Positions 34,526-48,070 of a DNA stretch of 64,000 nt are shown here, piece by piece. The DNA is taken from assembly GCF_001411555.2 (NCBI RefSeq), contig NC_049916.1, forward strand, positions 11,187,945-11,251,944. Direction: 5' to 3'. The notes under the pieces were generated by a model. It was not told where the DNA came from and did no database searches. It was given only the letters and a program-made list of their open reading frames with translations. This DNA comes from Juglans regia (lineage: Eukaryota > Streptophyta > Magnoliopsida > Fagales > Juglandaceae). The number at the start of each line of letters is the position of its first letter. Position 1 is the stretch's first letter. The position numbers and the translations under genes were made by a program.

Positions 34526-35991
34526 GCTCTGATGTGTAAATTTATTTCACACATTTTCTTAGTCCTAATTGTTTTGATTTAGAGTGTTTTGTATGTTTCT
34601 TAGCTCGCTTTTCTAGAGTTTTAGGTGTCTTTTACATTTATTTAATTATTAAAAATTTTTAGTATTTTACAGGGGTTTAATTATTGAATTAAGTTGAAAT
34701 TGAGATGACGTGAAGAGGCAGAAATCGGGCTAGGCCTAGAGAGCAAATCCTAGTTGGTCTGGTCTAGTCAAACCAGAATATTGTTTGGATTTTGGGTTCT
34801 AACGGGAGCTACAGAACTTGATTTAAGCTATTTTTTATCTTTCTGGAAAGCTAAGACATAGGCCTAAAACTTTTATGAAGAGTCTAAAATCTAGTTCTTC
34901 CGTTTTGAAGATCAAAACTTAGCAAAAACAGAGAAGTCTGAATCTATCCAGAAGTTTACTGTAACCGAGACCCTGTTCCAATTTTCAGCCTCTATCTAGA
35001 GTTATAGAAGTCAAAATAAAGCAAGCTCAGGTGCGTTTGATGCAACTTTTGTGAAGGACTCAACTCCAAAATGAGTCGTTTTGATGCTCTAAATCCAACT
35101 GGAAATTGGTTAGCCAAGAATTCTAGATTTTCAGTAGTAGATATGGAGAAATCTTTTGTTTTGAAATTTGAAAAGAAAATCGATTTTGAATGGAATGGAT
35201 GGCCTGCATATATGGAAGGAGTGTTCTAAAAAGAAAAAGTACCACAGGGTTTGAGAGTAATTTGGACCAAGAGAAGAAAAAATCATAGAAGAAATCCAAA
35301 TTTGAAATGCACTAGGAGACAGACTAGACATACTTTACTGTTTTGCCCATAACTTCCAACTCACACTTTCGATTGATGCGATTTCTGATGGGTTAGAAAG
35401 CTATCTTAAGGGAAAATCTTCAAACCAGATTTGGTGTCCTTTAGGATTTTACACCCTCCAACAAAATTTAGACACTTAGGAGATTTATATGTGTTATGGT
35501 GGATGTGAGTTGAGGGTGTCTTTCCTTTTCTTTTAGTTTTTCCTATCTCCGCCAAGCTCTCCCCTCTTTTCTCCCATTTCCCTTTTCCTTCCTTCTCTTT
35601 TCTCCCCCTTCACTCTCCTCTCCCTTTCAAAGATAATATTTTTATATTTGAGAAGAGAAAGGAAAAAGTAAGTAGTAGGATGTTGTCAAATTTGGACATG
35701 GAATAATACCCAAAAAAATGTTTCTTCAATTGTTACAATGATATATTAATGCCTAGAAACATTTCCATGTTTCTCCAAAAAACTATTTCTTCAATTGTTG
35801 TGCTTAACAGAGGACTGGAACTTGACAGGGATTTTTTTTTTCCTTTCGAGCTTGAAAGAGAAAGAGAGGGGGTTGAGATACCCACCTTCGAAGGGGAGAG
35901 AGAGAGTGGCGGGTATGAGAGAGAGAGAGGGAAGAAGATGATTGTATGAGGAATAGCCTACATGCAATTCTATTACTCATTTTACTATAAT
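34526..35991. mobile_element. Gypsy LTR-like remnant, target of family A copy A3
   Basis: It begins near 'tgatgtgtaaatttatttca' at 34530 and shares with the gypsy LTR at 2228-3676 a mid-segment ('gaaagctatcttaagggaaa' at 35396 compared with 'gaaagctatcttaaagggat' at 2653) and a similar order of landmarks. Strand and full extent are not settled. The last five bases ATAAT (35987-35991) form the target duplication of A3. A GA-rich tract lies at 35855-35940. Confidence 0.5.
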
Positions 35992-38900
35992 TGTAATAGC
36001 CCGCTAGAAATTCATTGGTGGAATTTCTATTGACTTTAGGAATCTCGTAAAAACCCCATAATTTTTTACGAATCGACCAATTGCATAAGTTTTAGTATGT
36101 CAACATAGTCAGTGTTATCACTCACTATGGTGCTAGAAATATGAGTTTTATTTATTTGAGATAGTTATAAGTGTCAAAATGTGTTATGGTATGCGCCATT
36201 AGACTCAGTGGATTATTTAGGATTTTATGGCGCAATAGCCTATTTTCATAATTTAGGACGAAACGTCTGTTGGAAATTGTGAAATTTATTTTTAGGCGCA
36301 CTTCGGGGTTAAATTTTGGTAAACGATTATCACTATAGGTTAATATGAATATTTATAATTTTTCAGTTGGCCTCCAAACCCTTTTTAATCCGATTTCTAG
36401 CATTGTGTTTAATTACTTGATTAAATCACTTTCACATGCTATTAATTAATTAAATCATTGTTATGACATCATTATTCAACCTTTTAAACATTGGAAATTT
36501 GATTGGGCCAAGAAACATTGGTTTTGGGTTTGGTAGCATCTCAAACCCTAACCAAACCCCTTTAAACCCCAAATTGAAGCCCACTTGGTTGGGCCCACCA
36601 AGGCCCACGAAATTAGCCACATTGGCAAAGCTTCTTGATGAAGTTTCCTCCACCACATGGCAGACCATCCACTGCCATTGGCTACAACCCATTAGTGCCT
36701 TAATGTGAAGTGAAGTCCACTCCATCAACCTCCATCTCTCACAGCTGCTGCAGGCAGTCCATGCCTCTCTCTATTCTCCACTTTATGTCACATAGCCACC
36801 TCCAATCAAGGGTCATTCAAGCCCATAACTTCCCTCTCTAGAAGTCTAAAGTCGTGCAAGACACACTTCTCTCCATTTTATCACTTATTTCCCCTGTTCT
36901 TAGAGAGAAACCCAAAAGAGCTCTCTCGGACAGATTTCTGGCACTTTTTGCGTGCCCATTTTAGACCCTTTGTAAGTATTTTCCCAAGATGATTCCTTCA
37001 CATAAGTTGTTCTTCCTTGAGTTTAGTTTCCGTGGATATCTTATTAGTCTCATTCCATGCTCATTTGATCAGTCAAAAGTATTTTTAACCATGGAAAGGT
37101 CATTTTGGGCGTGAAACTGATAGTATGTTATGTTTTGGAAGTTTTGACCAAGCTAATGGACATATCTTGGTCCGAATGTTCATTGAGGTTTTTTTGCATG
37201 AATAAAGCTTTTGATGATAGATTTTCTTAGAGTTAGAAACTTGAAAACTAGAAGTGGAAAAACAGTTTTTGTTTTGTGAAAGTCTGAATATTTCGTGGTT
37301 TAATCTTATTCCAAAGGCTTTGATAATTTTATATGATGATCCTAAGCCTCTTATATACATGTTACGATGTTATTTCGAAAATATTTAGTATTATTTTTAA
37401 AGATATGATTTTCTATGCAAGAGGATTTTGGTTAGGCCTAAAATTTGATGTTTTTGAGTTAGATCCATGTTTTATTAAATTTTAGCCATGTGATTTTAAG
37501 GTTGATGGTTGGATATTCTTTAGGACACATTTGTAAACCTTGAGATGTTTTAGTTTGAAGATCACATGTGTTTAAGCCATGGATCAAGAGATTGATCAAA
37601 GTTAGTGGAGAGAAAAGTTTCTGTTTTGGACTAAGTTTAAAACCAAAAACTCCAAGTGTTGTTTTCTGATTTTTGGTGGCTTTGTTTGATGATTTAAAGC
37701 ATGGTTGATCTTTGAATGATGTTATGAATATGTTATAAGTAAGATTTGATTTTTTTTGGAATTCTTGGAGATTTTTTTATTAAGGTCAAAACTTGTGATT
37801 TAAGGGTTTACTTTTTGTTAAAAAGTTTGGGTCTTTTTACAAATAAATTTGATGTTGATGATTAGCTTTTCTTAATGGATATTTTAAATGTATTTTTAAA
37901 CTTAGGATATGAAGATCGTTGTTACAAAATTTTGGTTTAATCATGAGTTTTGAAGATGGAAGAAATTATAACCAAAATCAAGATAAATGGTCTATGAATG
38001 TTTCGACCATTGTGAGTTTTCCATAATTGTGATTGGTTTTAAATTGTTCCGAGTTGTTATGTGAATCTAGGATAAAATTTACATGAGGAATGTAAAGTTT
38101 GGTAATTTTTGGAGTTAGGATGTGAAATCCTTAAGTTAGGGGTAAAATAGTCATTTTTCCACACATAGAGGATAAAATGATAATTTTAATCTAAGTTGTC
38201 TCTTTTCACATTTCTAATTGTTAGTAATTGAAGTTCTAACTTTTAGAATATCCTCTTACAGATCCTCGTGTTTCGCACTTATTCTCGTAGAACGTGACGA
38301 TCGAGGTAAGTTAGCTTTTAACTTACTACCAATTTAATGTGTATGAGTGATAAGTAAGGAAACTAAATTGTATGTGTGCATGTTATCATATGTGTTATGC
38401 CAAGTCATTACATATTTATTTGTTACACATAATTTATTCTGTCATGAATTATTCATCTGTTACACAAGATATTCTGTCACGTATTACTATACATTGCAAG
38501 TATGTCATGTTAAGTATGCCGTCTGTTACATGTATTTCATGTTGCGTAATATTCATTGTTACATGTTACGCCATGTTAAGAAATGTTGTCTGTTATATGG
38601 TTATCCATGTTACGAAATGTTGCATGTTACATGTATGCCATGTTATGAAATGTTCTCTGTTACATTTAAGTCTTGAAGCATGTCATGTCTATCATCTTAG
38701 GTTCATGTCACGTTATGCTATGTCAGGACTTCTATCTTTTATGTCACGTTACGAAATGTCATGTATGCTAGTTAAGTTATTCATGTCAATCACGACCCTA
38801 AGCGCTAGGATGGGGTAATATCCTAGTGGAACTCCTTTATTTACGCTGGAGTGTCTAAATAGGTGTGAAATTCCCTTGGTTGATGATGTACAGTCAACAG

Positions 38901-39014
38901 GCTGCGAATGGGGCCTAATTAGCTGGTCACCGGAGCGCGCCAGAAACTAATGCCGATAGAGCCACACTTTATGTTACGTGTGTCCACAGCAAGTGTGGCA
39001 CAATCAAATAAGTC

Positions 39015-39145
39015 ATGGGGCCACAACAACTGTGGAGCATGAAGTATGGGGCCACAACAACTTTGGAGCATACACTACGTGAGATATAGCAATTGTGACA
39101 CGTAGAACACGTGGGGCCACAACAACTGTGGAGTACTTATTAACG
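39015..39145 (+). repeat. 'ggggccacaacaactgtgga' spaced repeats
   Basis: Three copies of 'ggggccacaacaactgtgga' or a close variant are spaced 30-70 bp apart. One more is kept at the deletion joint of A4 (43014). Confidence 0.8.
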
Positions 39146-39348
39146 CACTCACAGCTGGTATAAAAACCTGTGATATGATGTGGTAATCGGTAGGGACACA
39201 CGGCTCAAGGGGACCTGTGTAGCACCCATATGGTCACTTTGATGATTAAGTCTATTGAATAAGATTCCAAGTTCATGCATTTCACGTTCAAGTCATGTTT
39301 CACGTTATGTAATGTTCAAGTTTACGTTCACGCAATCATGGTAATCCC

Positions 39349-39575
39349 ATGAGACAAGAATATGTTTCAAGTTCATGTTATGTTATGTTCACGTTTACGT
39401 TATGTTCCAAGTTCACATTTATGTTATGTCATGCTCAGGTTCATGTTATGTTTCATGTTCATGTTCAAATTATGCATGTTCACGTTCATGTTATATTTCA
39501 AGTCCATGTTATGTTTCAAGTTCACGTTCATGCTATGTTTCAAGTCCATGTTATGTTTCAAGTCATGTTCATGCT
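39349..39575 (+). repeat. Degenerate 'catgttatgttcaagttcac' repeats
   Basis: Short direct repeats of about 18-24 bp built from 'catgttatg', 'tttcaagttca' and 'cgttcatg'. All three forward frames are open for 70-100 codons because of this composition, so these are not genes. The same array is at 43284-43565. Confidence 0.75.
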
Positions 39576-40195
39576 AAGCTTCAGTTTCAGTTTAAGTTAT
39601 GCCAGTTATATTATGTTGTATGTCAAGTTATGCTATGATTACTTATGATTTGATTATGCATTCATGCTTTTACTGCCATGCATGCATCATTAACCTGTGT
39701 GGAGGTTTTTTGTTAACTTACTGAGATTTGTAATCAAATCTCACTGTGGTAGTCCTAACTACCATTCCCCCCAAATAGTAGAACTTGTTATAGGGTCTGA
39801 AGGAGAAACGGGAATCAACCAACTGGAAACGATTGACTAAGCGATGGTGCGACGTAGATGGTAGTACAGTAGTTACCTCATTACTACTTGTATTCGTGGT
39901 GTTTAATCTCCAACACTCTTTTGATCACAACCATTTTGGACTAGTGTTGTGATCTCAGTTGTTTAGTACGTCATTATGTATGATGTATGTTTTAAGTATT
40001 TGAGATATTTCGGTTTGGTGCATAGTATTGCTAAAGAAAAAAATTATCTGCTGCGAATATTGCATAATGCTAGATGCATGTTAGGAATATTGCATCTTAT
40101 ATGTCATAAACAGGGGCAGGTAACCTTGTGTTGTATGTCTCGATGCTTCAAATGTCCGTCTGATCCCAAACGGAATTTGGGAGCGTCACAATAAT

Positions 40196-41589
40196 CCCTA
40201 TGTGTCATGTGTCTATTAGTGGGTGTTAAACAAGAATTCTCACTCATTCGGTTCCTAGTGCCTCCCCTATGTTGAAGGGCTATAACTTTGCCTCTAAGAA
40301 GGATTTCTAAATTCAGACTCCTGAAACACGTACACGGCTGCCAAGATAAGTCCTAAAAGTTAGGTAACTTTTTTAGGGAAAATCATGAAAACATTTGGAT
40401 TTCTTTTCTACCCTATATAAGGATATCGTCGACACGAATTTGAGGGAGGAGGATTGATGCAGGAGCCATAATTTTGAAAGGAAGAACGAAGCTCATGATT
40501 TCTACAATTACAAAGTTCTTTTTCACTTTCTCTAATTTTTAGTTGTTGAATTGGAATTTATGTTTGAGAAATAATTGGATTATTTTATTAGTTATGATTT
40601 GCTAGTTTTCTTATTCTAGAGATAGGATGTAGTCATTGAATTTTAGATATGATTTGAGTATGGTTGTAGTGAATACCCTTTGTTACTTGCAATTGGATGA
40701 TTTCGATTTTCATTCTTGCAATTTCCTAGCCATGAATTGCATGCTTGAGATGTTTTATAAAGTAACGAAAGTTGAAGTTCAATATTAGTTCATGAATTCA
40801 TCAAACCTTGGTAGTGTAGTTTAGAAATAAATTCACACATTTGTGACCTACATTCAAGAATTCCATAGAGCATAATGAATTTATATTTAATTTATGTAAT
40901 GATGATAGTAGAAATAAGATTAATATAGGTATAGGTGTTATACCTTAAAAGAGGATATCACATAAAAAAAGGAAATTCGGTCATTGTAATTAGCAAAACA
41001 TTAATGCAAGCAACCAGGTTTAAACTCATTGAATGAATTCAATTGATGAAATCCAAGCCCTAGGAACCTTTCATATTTGATTTTTTAGGTTAAGAGTTTG
41101 TAGTCAGTCACATCAATTTGGGATCGTCTAAATAATATAGGAAAGTTTTTAAGTTGGTACTTGAATCTCATGCTTGTGGAAACGATAATCTTTTTGCCCT
41201 ATTCTATTTGTCACGACCCATGCACTTGTGGTAGAGTCTAGGGACCATCAAGTTTTTGGCGCCATTGTCGTGGATGATTGTTTTCAATCTTGATACAAAT
41301 AATTTTATGTATGAATTTAGACTATTTTGTTATCAATTTAGATTGGCCCCACCCTCTAGAAGTCAAATTCCATCATTTTCTACGGTTTTAAGGTTGTTTT
41401 GTATTTTTGTTTGTCAATTTACATTTTCTATATTTAGTGTATGCCATGTAGTTGTGAGCTAATTGAGCTTTTTGATTCAGAAATTGAGAGAACCCTACAT
41501 GCACTAAGTAGAAAACAAAGATTGGAGTTAGAAAAAGAACAAGCAGTAGCCTTGGTATAACTAGAATCAGAGGGTGTTGCGTGACTATG
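40196..41589 (+). mobile_element. Gypsy LTR 3' part, primer site and leader
   Basis: The LTR part runs to GGGACCATCA at 41250. The primer site TGGCGCCATTGTCGTGGA at 41257-41274 is close to the TGGCGCCGTTGCCGGGGA type of Athila/Tat elements (tRNA-Asp type). The TATA-like 'ctatataaggatatcg' near 40413 and the 'cacgtacacggctgccaaga' segment match the gypsy LTR at 2228-3676. The internal region is cut at 41590 by family B. No gag frame is left. Confidence 0.7.
41257..41274 (+). other. Gypsy primer-binding site
   Basis: TGGCGCCATTGTCGTGGA lies 6 bp after the LTR end CCATCA at 41250. It is the strongest evidence that 40196-41250 is a 5' LTR. Confidence 0.75.
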
Positions 41590-44500
41590 TGTAACGCCCA
41601 TCCTTGTGGTGTGACTTTTTATAAAATGATTTTAGAAAAGAAGACAGGAATTACCATTCGATTTAAAACTTCTTTTTTTCTTTCATACCCAGGGTGCAAG
41701 ACTCTACATTATAAAATAAAATTTACTTTGAGAATAAAAGAGGTTTACAGCGGAAAACATTAGTTTTAACAATAAAAATGCATCTCATACATTTAAACAC
41801 TCATACCTAGACTTCCGTGCTCTTCAACAAGGGCCATGTCCGTCCTGACGCGTACTGTTCATTCGGTTCCTGTGGGGGGAGGGGCATGCATAAAAATTAA
41901 AATGAGTCAATGACTCGTAAGCATTACTTCATATAGTTAAAATATAATAATATAGGTTTTCATTCATGCATTCATCATTCATACATACTATATGTACATG
42001 CATATATGTATACGTACGTTTGCATGAAAACATCACTGGACAGGATTTTTTCTTTAAAAAAAAGGGTTTTCTTTTGGTAAACGTGTCTCCCGTCAGTGCC
42101 TTCATTTCTTAAAGAGTTTGTGCATTTATGCATGCATCCATTCTTTCTTATCACTTTCATTGGCCGGTACACATTGTTACACCCTGTGTGTTGGGGTTAG
42201 CGGTCTTCCTTTGGACCAAGACTCCGCCCGTGGCCATGGGTTGGAAATCCCTTTCATGGAAGACAGCACTGAGTGTACTACCAGTACTACTTACCCAGCA
42301 TTGCAATCTGCCCATTCATTGGTACCCTTTTCATTCATTCATATGGTCGTTACGTATTTTCATACATTAAACGTTCAGTCCTTTCATTCAGTCCATTCTT
42401 TCAGTTCATTTCAACTCTATCTTTCATTTAACAGTTCCTTCATGGAAAATGTCATTTAAAAGCATGGGCTTAAACATCATCGCTCATGGCATCATTTAAA
42501 GCATCATCTTTCATGGCATCCATAAAACGTCAGTTCATAGGGACATTTTAAAACAATTTCTTCGCATCAGTTAAAGCATCAGTTTAAAGCTCGAGGCACA
42601 AGCCTCAACATTTCTTTTCTTAGAAAATACAAACAATAGATACAGCGTATAGTCATCCATTCACATCGTATAATTAATACTTTGGGCACGTAAAAAGGGG
42701 CTGCCAAGGGCCGTACATACATATACCCTTGATGTAACAGTCCACTAGAAATTCATCGGTGGAATTTCTATTGACTTTAGGAATCTCGTGAAAATCCCAT
42801 AAGTTTTTACGAATCCACCAATCGCTTAGGTTTTAGTCTGTTATCATAATCAGTGTTATCACTCACTATGGTGCTAGATTTATGAGTTTAATTATTTGAG
42901 TTAGTTAGAAGTGTCAGAATGCGTTATGGTCTACGCCATTAGACTCAGTGGATTATTTAGGATTTTATGGCGCAATAGCCTATTTTCATAATTTCAGGCG
43001 AAACTTCGAACACGTGGGGCCACAATAACTGTGGAGTACATATTAATGCACTTACAACTGGTATAGACACCTGTGTTGTGATGCAGTAATCGGCAAGGAC
43101 ACACGGCTCAAGGGAACCCATGTAGCACCCGTATGGTCACTTTATGATTAAGTCTATTGAAAAAGATTCCAAGTTCATGTATTTCACGTCATGTTATGTT
43201 CAAGTTTACGTTGATGTCAAGTTTCAAGTTCTTGTCAATCATGGTAACCCCATGAGATAAGATTACTCAAGCATGGTGACCCCATGAGACAAGAATATGT
43301 TTCAAGTTCATGTTTATATCATGTTATGTTCAAGTTCACATTCATGTTATGTCATGTTCACGTTCACGTTATATTTCAAGTTCACATTTATGTTATGTCA
43401 TGCTCAGGTTCATATTATGTTCAAGTTCATGTTCAAATTATGTATGTTCACATTCATGCTATGTTTCAAGTCCATGTTATGTTTCAAGTTCACGTTCATG
43501 CTATATTGCTAGTCCATGTTATATTTTAAGTTCACGTACATGCCATGTCACGTCAAGCTAAGTTTCAATTTCAGCTCAAGTTATGTCATTTATGACATGC
43601 TATATGTCAAGTTATGCTATGCTTACTTTGATTATGCATTCATGCTTTTACTGACATGCATGCATCAATAACCTGTGTGGAAGTTTCCTATCAACTTGCT
43701 GAGATTTGTAATCCGTGGTAGTCCCAACTACCATTCCCCCCGAATGGTAGGCGATGTGTCAGGATCAGAGTAGGAAGTAGACACTGGCAGACTAGAGAAG
43801 GTTGACTAGACGCCGTAGACGCATCACGAAGCTTGTAGCCTCCATAGTTAGGTCTTTGGATAGTATTCTGGCATCGTTAGTCGAGTTACGCGAGTTACTC
43901 AACGAACTAGAACAATAGTGCATTTTGGCAATGTAATTATAGAGCCAAGTCTCCGTTGTTTTGTAATTACAGTCTTCTGAGATCCGTGTTGTAATCGTGG
44001 ATGTTTTAAGTACGCATGGTTTATGTTTTAACTATTTGAGATATTATAAGTTTGGTGCATAGTATTGCTAAAAAAAAAATACTATCCGCTATGAATATTG
44101 TATAATTCTAGATGCATGTTAGGAACATTACATCTTATATGTCATGAACGGGGGCATGTAACCTTGTGTTGCATGTCCCGACGTTTCGGATGTCCGTCCG
44201 ATCCTAAGCGGAATATGGGGGTGTTACATTTGAACACTTATACTTAGCATGCTTTTCGTAAAACATCTTTCGTGTCGTTTCTTAAGGAATCGTAAAGAGA
44301 AAAACGTTTCGTTTTCAATTTCGTATATTTTAGAAAACTCTAGAAGAGTATGAACGTAATACTTACCTGAACTCCATGCTACTTTCATACCATGCAGTCC
44401 ATTTATGTGCGTGTCATATGGCAACCTACATGCATACACATAACCTTGACGTCATTCTCTATATAATGCATAAGCAACTTAACTATAAATAGAGCTACCC

Positions 44501-45578
44501 TTCACTTGGAACACTCTTCTTCTATCATGTGCTCTTACATATCCTTTACTATGCTAAGACCTTTGGGGACCACTTGCGGTCACTATCTCTTCCAAACTCG
44601 ATGTTCTACTTCAAGTGCTCATTCACTAAGGTGAATCATGGGTTCACCTTAAAATTAAGACACTAAAACATTCGTCTTACTCTTCTTACTAGCCACATTC
44701 GTCACTGTCTCCATGCATCTTAGCTCACACTAAATCCTCATCCCCATCCATACAAGCCACGCAACTCTAAGCCAACTCTGAGGCTTAAGCACCGTGTAAC
44801 CATGCTTAGGACAAATTACCCATTACACATGGTGAATTCGTCTGGTACATATGTCTTACTAGATTACACATGCACCTTATCCCTTTATCACCTAAGACCA
44901 ACATATAACACGTTGCTTACATGCTCGTAGGGACAAGCACCATACTCCTATACCAACCTTCTCTTAACTCGACTAGCATGACTTTTCATGCTACCCGTCC
45001 ATTTTGATAGTTCATCCTAACACTTAACACGACAAGACTTCATTCACAATTAAGCCTTACGTCACGTCATATAGCTTGAGAGTACTCCCAAGCTACACCG
45101 TGGCCGTGTCACGTCACCTGACATCCTGCTACGTCATTTTTATGCCAACTCCTAACTCATCACAAATACGGTCCTTGACATACTCCTGTCACAACGTGAC
45201 ATCTCGTCACGTTCCTGCTACGCCATTCTTACACTAACACCTCACCTATCATGAGCACGACTACTGATAACCATGTCACTTTGTGACATTCCCCAGTCAT
45301 GCTTCTGCTGCACACTCTTACGCCTATTCTTTCACTTCACACTTACTCCCAACCATAAGTCAATTACAGTGACAGCTGTCACCTCAGACTACAAGTCACA
45401 TCATAACTACTTCGAGACACTGTTCCACAGTTCTCGACACTACTCATCACGCTCTACGCCCATCACTAACCCAACCGTCCTTATTTCTGTGACATGCCAC
45501 ACGGTGAATTGTTGCACCTCATGGAGTACACTCCATGTATACTTCTCACACACTATGCCACATCACCACTATGGCGTA
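41590..45578 (-). mobile_element. Family B long-LTR copy B4, holding A4
   Basis: On the plus strand it opens TGTAACGCCCATCC at 41590 (the family end in true orientation). It is split by A4 at 42733-44228 and cut by the family C element at 45579. The two halves join as in the uninterrupted relative at 30541-30600, read in reverse. The donor-like CAG|GTAAGT lies on the minus strand (GT 44366-44365) and the acceptor CCCCACAG (AG 41871-41870). The tandem array is reduced to about one unit near 45520. Frames at 42118-42459 are not conserved in B3 and are not genes. Confidence 0.7.
42733..44228 (+). mobile_element. Family A copy A4, internally deleted
   Basis: It starts TGTAACAGTCC and ends GGGGGTGTTACA. 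The flanks CTTGA (42728-42732) and TTTGA (44229-44233) are a 5-bp duplication with one change. The first 290 bp align with 35992-36265 and the rest with 39105-40190, so about 2.8 kb of the A3 middle is missing at a joint near 43008. The empty site exists at about 30560 in B3, reverse orientation, where the two flanks join as ..TATAGTTGAAGACTTATAC... Confidence 0.85.
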
Positions 45579-48070
45579 TGTAACACCTCGGTCTCGCACG
45601 GGTTGGAGAGTTACTTCCTAGTACTTAAACTCACATTCCAACAATATAAAAAAATATCATTTAGAAAATTTGATTCAATCTAATTTCCTTAATATAACCA
45701 ATTTTTCAAAATGCCAAGTCATCACAACACAATAAAATTTCTTAATAAAATTCGACAATACTCATAAAAAACTTCCTATGCTTGATCCACTACACTTAAA
45801 TCATCTCACTCAATGCCTCATAATCTTGATCATCAGCTGAACCATCATAATATCTGAAAAATATTATGGAGATAAGGGGGTGAATTATCAACAACTCAGT
45901 AAAAAGAGAGCATATACTAGCATGTAAACATGAGTATTTATAAAAATCAGTATGCAGAATAAGACATTTACTTTCAGAATGTAGAAACAACATATTTTCT
46001 TTCAGAATGCATAAACAAAATTTGTTACAAAACATTAAAGCGAAATTTTTTAGAAAAATAAACTTGTTCTCAAAAAGAAAGTCCTTTGGCATATTCAACT
46101 GAAACATTATATTCATATCATCTCATAGCATCACGTCGGGACAAATATCATGTTCAACCCCTGTGGTAGGGTTATAAACCACCATTATACCTGTGGCTGG
46201 GTCGTATACCATGTTTCACCCTCGTGGTAGGGTTATAAACCACCATTATACCCGTGGCTGGGCCTTAACAGAAACAGAACAAAACATTATCAGAACAGAT
46301 CACATTCAGAAACAGAATCAGAACTTCATGCCAAGGTTTTTCAGATGATATATCATATCAAAACAAAGTACTGAAAAGCTTTAGATCATTTAACGTGTTC
46401 GAAATAAATAGATACCAAAACATCTTCGTTTATTCAAAGCAAAAACTTTTAGACTTTCATATTCGATCTTTTTGTATAGTTCAGAAACATAATGCACAAA
46501 ACTAGCTCATGTCTACACCAGTCATGACAGAAAATACTTTCTCTTATAGAATTTATGTATATGCAGAACAAACATCTGAGGTCGTTTTTAGATTTCTTTT
46601 CAAAAATAAACATGAATATTTTCAAAGTCAACCTCATTTCATTTCTTTTATGCAAAACTAGTATATAAACCCCGCTTACCTGGGCAACTTAGCTTTTCAG
46701 AAAGTTCCTCAAAAATGTCGAGTCGACTATAAATCGTCACCTATAAAATAATCACATAATTTCCATAAGTTTCCAATCAATCACGGATTTCGATATTTAA
46801 GCCTAAACTTCTTAAATAACCTATTTTAATTCCTCAAAACTTAAAACGTTCATAATCCCAAAATATATCATCACTTCCTAAAATCACCAATATCCACCAT
46901 AATTCACGTCAAACACAAAACATCAACATTTAATCTCGAAATAGCCAACAAATCTCATAGCATAAACCAATCACACCAACAACTCCATGATCCAATCCAA
47001 TCGACCCCCTTACTCCTCGGACTCAGTCTGGCACAACCAACCAATTCATGGTAAATATGAGTTAGCACGAAAATACATTTAAATCTCAAAAGTTATTTGA
47101 GAAAATACTTACAATGCTATAATATAATTTTTGAAAGATCACGAAGGTGCTAGAAGCGGCAACGCAGCAACAAAACAATGCCAAATGCACTGTGGCCGTG
47201 GGTCTCAAAAACTCACTTTTGAACGGGTGTAAACGAAGATCCGAGATTGATAGGGTAGGGCTTAGGGATGTCGATGAAGATAGTGGTGGTGGTGGTTGGC
47301 CGTGGGTGGCGGCGGTTTATGGCCAAAATGCTCAAATCGGAGATGGAGATAGATGGGGCTTCACCGGTGACAGATTGGAGCCAAGGATGGGTGCACTAGG
47401 TTGCTAGGAGGTCGAGGATGATGTGGTGAGAAGATGGTGGCCGGAGGTGGCGCGACGGCGGCACAGCGGCACAAGGAGTGTCGCGGCTTGGTGTGGTGCA
47501 TGGGGGCTATCGGCGGCGAGTTAGGGGCTGAAATCACAGGGGGGTGATCGCCAGTCAAAGGGGAGGTGAGAGGGAGGGGCTGTGTCGGTCACCACCGGCG
47601 CACGGCGGCGGGCTGGGGGACGACGCACGGATGGAGAGAAGAGAGAGGGAGAGACATGCGGGCGCGGGAGAGGAGGAGAAAAAGAAAAGAAAAAGAAAAG
47701 AAGAAAAAGAAAAGAGGAAAGAGAAAATGGAGGGAAAGAAATGAGGTCCAATCCTCATATCTTGGGTCACAAAAATGATCCAACGAAAACAATTTTAAAA
47801 CAACATGTAAAATAAAAATAATTCAAACGTAATGATTAAAATGAAAATAAATAATTAAACCCAACAATAAGTTAATTTAATATGAAAAACAATTTAAATG
47901 TATTACAACAATCAATTATAAGAAAGCACTTCCAAATAATTTTCACAAAATTAAAATCATAAAAATAAACCCACTAAAAATCCAACCAATTTAAAAACAA
48001 GAGAATAAATTTTTAAATTAATAACAAATAATCTTTCAATTAAAAATACACTAAAATACGGGGTGTTACA
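45579..48070 (-). mobile_element. Family C LTR (3' LTR of C1)
   Basis: The 2492-bp unit has plus-strand ends TGTAACACCTCGG and ACGGGGTGTTACA. On the minus strand it has a donor-like CCCAG|GTAAGC (GT 46679-46678), two 61-bp repeats (46148-46266), an acceptor TTTTTCAG (AG 45855-45854), and the frame YYDGSADDQDYEALSEMI after it. The GC-rich, GA-rich zone 47150-47750 is open in several frames at once and is not coding. Confidence 0.85.
46148..46266. repeat. 61-bp tandem repeats, two copies
   Basis: Same unit as at 11111-11402: 'tagggttataaaccaccatt' followed by 'atacccgtggctgggcc'. Confidence 0.9.

Larger units (their letters stand above)
35992..40190 (+). mobile_element. Family A solo LTR, complete copy A3
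   Basis: It starts TGTAATAGCCC and ends GGAGCGTCACA, with a perfect 5-bp target duplication ATAAT at 35987-35991 and 40191-40195, so the 4199-bp unit inserted as one piece. It has no coding capacity. It carries a donor-like TCGAG|GTAAGT (GT 38306-38307), a 'catgttatg'-type degenerate repeat zone (38370-38770 and 39349-39575), a 'ggggccacaacaactgtgga' repeat (39015-39145) and the TGGTAGTC..GACTACCA-type inverted repeat near 39750. The absence of an internal region or second LTR makes it a solo LTR or a non-autonomous unit. Confidence 0.85.

Noticed and set aside
39349..39648. Three overlapping forward frames up to 99 codons
   Set aside because: All three frames are open only because of degenerate 'catgttatg' tandem repeats; the same is seen at 43284-43565.
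47544..47815. Lysine/glutamate-rich or leucine/phenylalanine-rich frames
   Set aside because: Low-complexity GA/TC tract of a family C LTR, open in all frames; the same at 52002-52353.
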